Assembly: GCF_001649575.2 (NCBI RefSeq)
Contig: NC_051449.1
Span: forward strand, 16,233,458-16,297,457
DNA: 64,000 nt
Reading direction: 5' to 3'
Source: Kryptolebias marmoratus
Taxonomy: Eukaryota; Chordata; Actinopteri; Cyprinodontiformes; Rivulidae
Part shown: one piece after another, positions 58,651 through 64,000 of the stretch
How the letters are laid out: the number at the start of each line of letters is the position of its first letter
Position numbering within the stretch: the first letter of the stretch is position 1
Notes under the pieces: model-generated
The model's input: the letters and a program-made list of their open reading frames with translations, nothing else
Told to the model about the DNA's origin: nothing
The model's database searches: none
Program-made: the position numbers and the translations under genes

Positions 58651-60544
58651 TATGTAGATGTAGAGGAGAGCGGGTTTGGGCTGGATTATTATTTTCAGTT
58701 TGCTGGAGCAGCTCCTGCAGTGTAGCTGCACTCCTCAAAATGCCTTCCATGGGTTATTTATAATCACTAGTAAAGAGCTAGAGCAGTGGAGAGAAAAATA
58801 TAAGTTGTTGGACAGAAGAGGGAGAGAACAGAACCAGGAATAGAAAAGAAGCAGGGAGCATTACAGACATTACAGAGTCGACGCTTGAAATTATAAATGT
58901 AAAGTGGTTCAGTCAATCAACAAAGAATGGATTTAAAATGAAGTCAGAAACTCTACACAATATGTACTGTAAAACATATGAAATTGAGTTATCTAATGTT
59001 TGAGCTAACTAACAAAGTAATGTGTACCCAACAGTAGTAAAATCTAAGAGTAGCTTCTAACTCTCCAAGAGGAGACATGAAAAAGTGACGATTTTCCATT
59101 TTCCAGCCAAAGTGCCAGAAGAACCACTCTGTGCAAATGTAGTAAAATCTGGGACCAAAAAAGTTGTTTAAACTTATGATGAATTGCTTCCCGCATTTAC
59201 TCTCACATTCAACTGCAGGCTCTTCCATCAGGCTCTGCCATAAGATGGCCAATTAAAGAATAATTAACACGATATGGCTAAGAAAAATGATGCTTGACAA
59301 GAGTCAGAACATTCTTACACAACAATTCACTTAAACAGCACAAGTTGAACTTGTGTTGTGTTCATTATTAGTGCACAGAGTCAAACCTATAAATTACATC
59401 TGACATGAAGCTCAAATAATTGATTTTGACTGACTATTCCCCTAATTTCCGCTAATTACCAGAGACAAGATGAATCCATTATTCTGAGTCTGTACATAAT
59501 GTGAGTTGGCAGGTGCATTTGTCAGACAATTGTTGAAGTTTTGTTTTTTTGTTTTTTTTTCATTGCTTTGATTTTATCTACACAGAATCAAGTCTTAACT
59601 TCTGAGTTTCTGCACTGAAAAGTGTTTAAAACAAACTCCAAGCATGAGTCACGCTCGTCTCCCATGGCTTTGAACACGTTTTCTTAAAATAGGTAAATTT
59701 GGCTGCTTTGAGTGATTTCCTTCTCATAAAATGTTTGTTAAAAGGTCACAATCAGAATGCTGCATTCTAATTAAATCTTGTTTAGGATTCTGATTTTATT
59801 ATTTGGCTGCCCAGTCTGAAACATCTCACTGTAAGGAGGCAGGCATTTCGTGTTTGATTTCCTTTTTACAATGTGTACTAGTTATTGTTTTTATTTTTAA
59901 GCACACTGAGAAATGCATTGTACTTTACAATCAAACCTGACTTATGTTAAACACTTATCTGAGCACAGATTATATAACGTATTTCAAATTTTCTCTTTTT
60001 GTTTGTTTTGTTTTGTTTTTATTGGGCAGAATACCAACAATCTTGACTTTTCATTTTATCGTAGAAAGAGCTTTGGATATACTGATGATGAAACCAGTTC
60101 AGACGCTCCTGGAGTGCTTCACCTGGACTTTTATTCTCCATTTTCAATCTGCCCCACAAGTCGTTAGAGTTCAGTAGCTGAATCTTTGGGACACCCCGCT
60201 GCGAAGGTCGACACCATGTCTGATAAAAGTAGCGTAAAGAAACCTTTTCTCCTTCACTTCTTCTGGAATTTCAGAGTGAGAAATATGTCAGCTGCCAGTC
60301 TCATTTAGGGAGATAAGTGTCCAACCCAATCACTTCTGCCTTTATACCCACAGCGGAATATCGGTAGGAAAATAAATATGTAGATATTAATAATAATTTT
60401 TAAAAAGTCCCTGCAGTTCCACATCAGTAGATTCCAAAGAAAGGAAAACCAGGTGTAAGCTGTTTTTTTATGTTGTGTATACAATAGTTTTTGTGTGTGC
60501 ACATGTACACATTCTGATTGTCTAGTCTTTACTCTACCTCCCAG
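58651..60544. other. Unassigned AT-rich non-coding DNA
   Basis: Purine-rich at 58770-58865. Frames at 59913-60177 overlap in two phases and lack domains. No gene recognised. Confidence 0.4.
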
Positions 60545-60733
60545 TCAGCAGAGGAAAATGGATGGCCTCTGCTATGGATTTTTGGCAGACAGGTCCCCCC
60601 TACAACCATCTTATATCTTATTACCACAGCCTTAGACGCTCAAATTGATCTTTATTGGCGTGGAAAAAAACAATCCCCGTGGCATAGTCGACCTTTATGG
60701 TCCTCACCTTTCATTGGTGAATGTTTTCCACTG
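60545..60733 (+). CDS. Candidate orphan coding exon
   Basis: Bounded on the left by a pyrimidine-rich acceptor (TCTTTACTCTACCTCCCAG ending at 60544) and on the right by a strong donor (CTG|GTGAGTG at 60734). The 189 bases between are exactly 63 codons and fully open in one frame, so the piece would be phase 0 at both ends. The other two plus frames are closed. The peptide starts SAEENGWPLLWIFGRQ and contains DLYWRGKKQSPWH; five Trp in 63 residues is unusual. I recognise no family, and no partner exon is evident nearby. A chance open stretch is quite possible. Confidence 0.2.
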
Positions 60734-60749
60734 GTGAGTGTTGGTGTAT

Positions 60750-60765
60750 GTGTGTGTGTGTGTGT
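60750..60765 (+). repeat. Short TG microsatellite
   Basis: Eight GT units just downstream of the donor-like site at 60734. Confidence 0.9.
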
Positions 60766-63104
60766 TAGTCTGTTTCATGCAAGTGGAAACTCCAGGAAAC
60801 ACACCAGCAGGCCTGATGGAGAGGAGTTTTTGGTGCAGCGAGCATGTCCAAGGTGATAGCCCTCAAATTGTACCTAGCTAGGAAGGGAATGAGATTTATT
60901 TATTTTCTTTTTTTTAATCAAAAAAGAGCAGTAAACTTATTCTGCTGCAGCAACAGGCTAATCTGCCTGCTAAGAAGCTCCATAAACATAAGTTGTCAAT
61001 GTCACAAGCATTTTGTCCCTCAAGAGAAAAAAAACCTACATCTTTTGGCAGGAAATTTATTTTGGTGGAATAGTGATGAGTAGAAAAGACATTTCTTTCT
61101 CCGGCTGAAGTGCACATTTATTCACTGCTGACAAATCACCTCTGCAAGCACTCAGAACATTGTCTGTCTTTTTTTATGAAAAGCAAGTCAATGTTGAAAT
61201 CCAGCTGAATATACTGAGCATAGACTACTGCTGCTGTTTTTTTTTTTTTTTTCACAGAAATTGTTTTTTATTTAGTCTTTTAAATTTTTCCTTGAAGGAT
61301 ATTGCTAAAATACACAGATTGTAACCTTAAATCTGCACTGACAGCCATGTTTAGTGGCTTTTTTTAACCGAACGTGCAAAACACACCATGAAGGTCACTA
61401 AGAGGGAATCAACCTTATTTATTAAAATAAACAACAGAAAACAGCTTCCTGATCAGGAAAAAAAGGGGTTCTGTCATAGCTCTGACCACCCAATGACAAA
61501 TACATATTAATGAAGCATGAAGGGATTCTTTGCCACCTGTGGGTAGCAGAATAATTTAGACATTGCCAAATTATTTTCTTTTTTTCAGCACAAGCCTGTT
61601 CATTCTCGGTTTTTCTCTGTTCAGCAGTCAGTTGTTCACAGCCTCTTGTTTCTCCTCTTTCAAAACTCTGACTATTTTATCCAGAATTATTAAATTTGAA
61701 AAAAAAAGCTGTAAAGAACTAAAAGGTTTAAATAGGTAAACTAGCACGAAGGTTTTTCAGAAATGCATATTTTTTAATCATTTGGTCTCTATGATTACTT
61801 TGTAACACATACCTATTTTTGAAGTAAAATTTGCTACCACTCATTAAAATTCTCATGCATCCCAATTTAGCTTCACAACCCTCAAATAAGCTCTGAATCT
61901 TTCCTGCTATCTATTTTAAAATATATATTTTGTTTGGCAGCTTTGCAGATGTCATTAACTGAGAAATCCTGAATTAAAATATATAAGTTGGACTGCTTAG
62001 TTGGAATATATGACACTAAAGAAAGTATTGATCAGCTCTTTTTTGTGAATGCAATTGAACGTTATGACTGCCAATGAAAAATGTTTGCAGCTTTCTAGCC
62101 AAGAAGGTCCTCAAACAAAGTTTTAGAGCTGGTAATAACACGTAGACCGAACATGTGCTCTCAACTGCACAAAACATGAGATAGTATGTCTGCCTGAGCA
62201 GAAAAGTCTTATTTTATCCAAAGGTTAGAAAGAAAAATCAGCTACTTTTATTAAATGACCAAAGTAAACTGTGCTTTTTAAATGTCTGAAATGCTACTGT
62301 AGGTGCTCTGTTTCCTCACTCCCAGCATTTGTAGGATGATTCATTTTCTCCTATTTATTGTATCTTCAAACGTTCTTTGCCAAAGGATTTATGTAACAGT
62401 CTGGCAAACGGTACAATGTTAGGTCGGTGTGCCTAAAGTAAGACAGCAACATTTTAGTTCTGTTTGATGTTTGGGAAAGTGTTCATAATGAACATAGATT
62501 AGAGACTTAAGGTGATTTAAGCATAAATGCAGTCCTGATCCTTGGCACAGGTCAGGTATAAATGTCATTTGTAATGTATTTGCATCATTTCATGTCAACT
62601 GATGCTATACAAGTAAAGTTTGTACAGATAAAAACAATTCTCTCACATTTCTGAGATTATCTTTTTGTTGACTCTTAACTGTCAGAATAGATTGACTTTT
62701 TTTGAAATTTGTAGATTTTTAAGTTGTCATGTTTTGTTTTTTTTACATTATATAAAATTCACAATTTAATAAAGGCCCAGCATTACAGAAAGAAATACAT
62801 ATTGTCCACTTCATGCCAGATTTACTCTTGAAAACCCCAGTAAATGCAGTGAAAGCAGGAGTAAAATTACAAGCCTTACATTAAATCCCAAATAAAACCA
62901 TACTGTCCAACATTTCTGATTGGTAAAGTCAGAACAGAAAACCATTCAGTCTCAGTGGAGCGCTTGTGTTGTTTTTGACCCAAATTCAAGGCTTTAAGTT
63001 CTCAGGCAGCGGTGATTCACTAACCCCAGACCTGGCTTTTCCCAGTCATGCTTCATGTTATTTCTGAACCACCAGCAGTTTTTAACATCATTACACCTTA
63101 TTCA

Positions 63105-63108
<4 letters not shown>
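60766..63108. other. Unassigned AT-rich non-coding DNA
   Basis: T16 run at about 61237-61252. No gene, transposon or RNA gene recognised. Confidence 0.45.

Positions 63109-63164
<56 letters not shown>
63109..63164 (+). repeat. (TC)28 microsatellite
   Basis: Fifty-six bases of uninterrupted TC. The frame crossing it is a Ser-Leu run. Confidence 0.95.
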
Positions 63165-63166
<2 letters not shown>

Positions 63167-64000
63167 GGATCTGAGGTTCATTAAACCCCCCCAGGTGTTC
63201 TTTCATACCGAGATGCAACAGAAACAGATATGAGACCGCCATCAGCTCGGAGACATTTCGCTACACCACATTACACTAGTCTTTAGTCGCAAGCAAGCTC
63301 ACAGTGCTCTGAATTATAGCCTCCAACGATTCACAGATCTATGAAAAAAAAAAAAAAAAAAAGCTCCAGTGGTGTAATATTTGATGATGAAGCATGCAGG
63401 AGGAAAAAGTAATAAATCACTCTTGGCTCTTAAGATCTCCCAGCAAACCCACAGTGCTGTGGGCTGACAGCAGACAGGGCAGATAAGGAGAGATACTCAA
63501 GACAAAGGCAAAGAGACAAGACGAGGATGAGGTTTGATAGAGAAATTAAACCCCAGACTCTGTGTTATTTACACTTCTACAGTAACGTGGGTGTTGGATC
63601 ATGTTTAAGCACGCACTCGTGCTGCGTGCACCTATTTATCCACGCTGCCCACAATCTCAAATAATTACATTCAGTTTGGACAGTTACGTACATGCTCATG
63701 GCCCTGATTGCAAGACTTGCTTTTTGTTCGTGAAATACAATGATGGATACAGTGGTGGAGGTGTTCTTTTCTTCTTCTCTTTCATTTTAGTGCCTAGTGC
63801 TTTTGTATTTCTTTGTCTGCCCTCCTGAGCCAACCCCACAATGTGTTGAGGCGCATGGTTGTCCTCCCTGAAGATGACTGGTTTTAGAGTTTGCGATGAG
63901 CGTCAGCTTTAGTTGTTGCTACTTTATCAAAACCACATATTACTTTCAGAAAAAAAAATATATATATAAAAAATATTTTTTTTCTTACTTACCATGAACT
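63165..64000. other. Unassigned non-coding DNA to window end
   Basis: Contains A19 at 63344-63362 and AT-only text at 63951-63980. The plus frame 63601-63828 (75 codons, ATG start) has no recognised domain and could continue past no visible splice site. Confidence 0.4.

Overview
This window looks like AT-rich, CpG-poor vertebrate nuclear DNA, most probably from a ray-finned (teleost, percomorph-like) fish. The case rests on its repeats: relics of Tc1-like DNA transposons, two kinds of LINE tail that read like fish L2/Rex-type and RTE-type elements, a very common fish dispersed repeat (ATCCATCCATTTTCT head, 'GGGAGGAAACC' and 'GGGGAGAACATGCA' body), tRNA-derived SINE remains, and many CA/TG, TC, GGAT and CACT microsatellites. 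No bacterial gene organisation, rRNA gene, intact tRNA gene or CRISPR array is visible.

I find no gene that can be defended as an intact protein-coding gene. The open frames are short, have no family signature, or translate transposon relics and simple repeats; several begin at GTG or TTG, which a nuclear vertebrate gene would not normally use. The window is best read as intergenic or long-intron DNA. The one stretch with exon-like architecture is 60545-60733: pyrimidine-rich acceptor, 63 open codons, GTGAGT donor, phase 0 at both ends. It matches nothing I know and is given low confidence.

Layout. 0-10 kb: a fish dispersed-repeat copy (365-650), a possible solo LTR on the minus strand (1664-2070), a decayed Tc1/mariner C-terminus (2274-2516), a GC-raised patch (3455-4015), a small Tc1 fragment (6597-6648) and a dispersed-repeat head (8490-8545). 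10-30 kb: hairpins, CA microsatellites, a second copy of the fish repeat (13060-13318), several copies of an unnamed modular repeat (9634, 18290, 19745, 25440, 28380 and 28640), a pyrimidine-to-purine switch (25880-27370) and a hAT-like MITE (29059-29307). 30-42 kb: an RTE-type LINE tail in two pieces (30690-30800, 31500-31745), a repeat-free enhancer-like block (32430-33165), a rearranged Tc1 relic whose two halves point at each other (33381-33960), an L2/Rex-like LINE C-terminus (38235-38690), another Tc1-like relic (39830-40310) and a GGAT array. 42-64 kb: mostly unassigned AT-rich DNA with a tRNA-derived SINE relic (49878-49965), TG and TC microsatellites, some enhancer-like patches and the exon candidate.

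No genes act together here. The biology visible is the decay, nesting and rearrangement of mobile elements within possible regulatory DNA. Family assignments are from recognition of motifs by eye, not from a database search.
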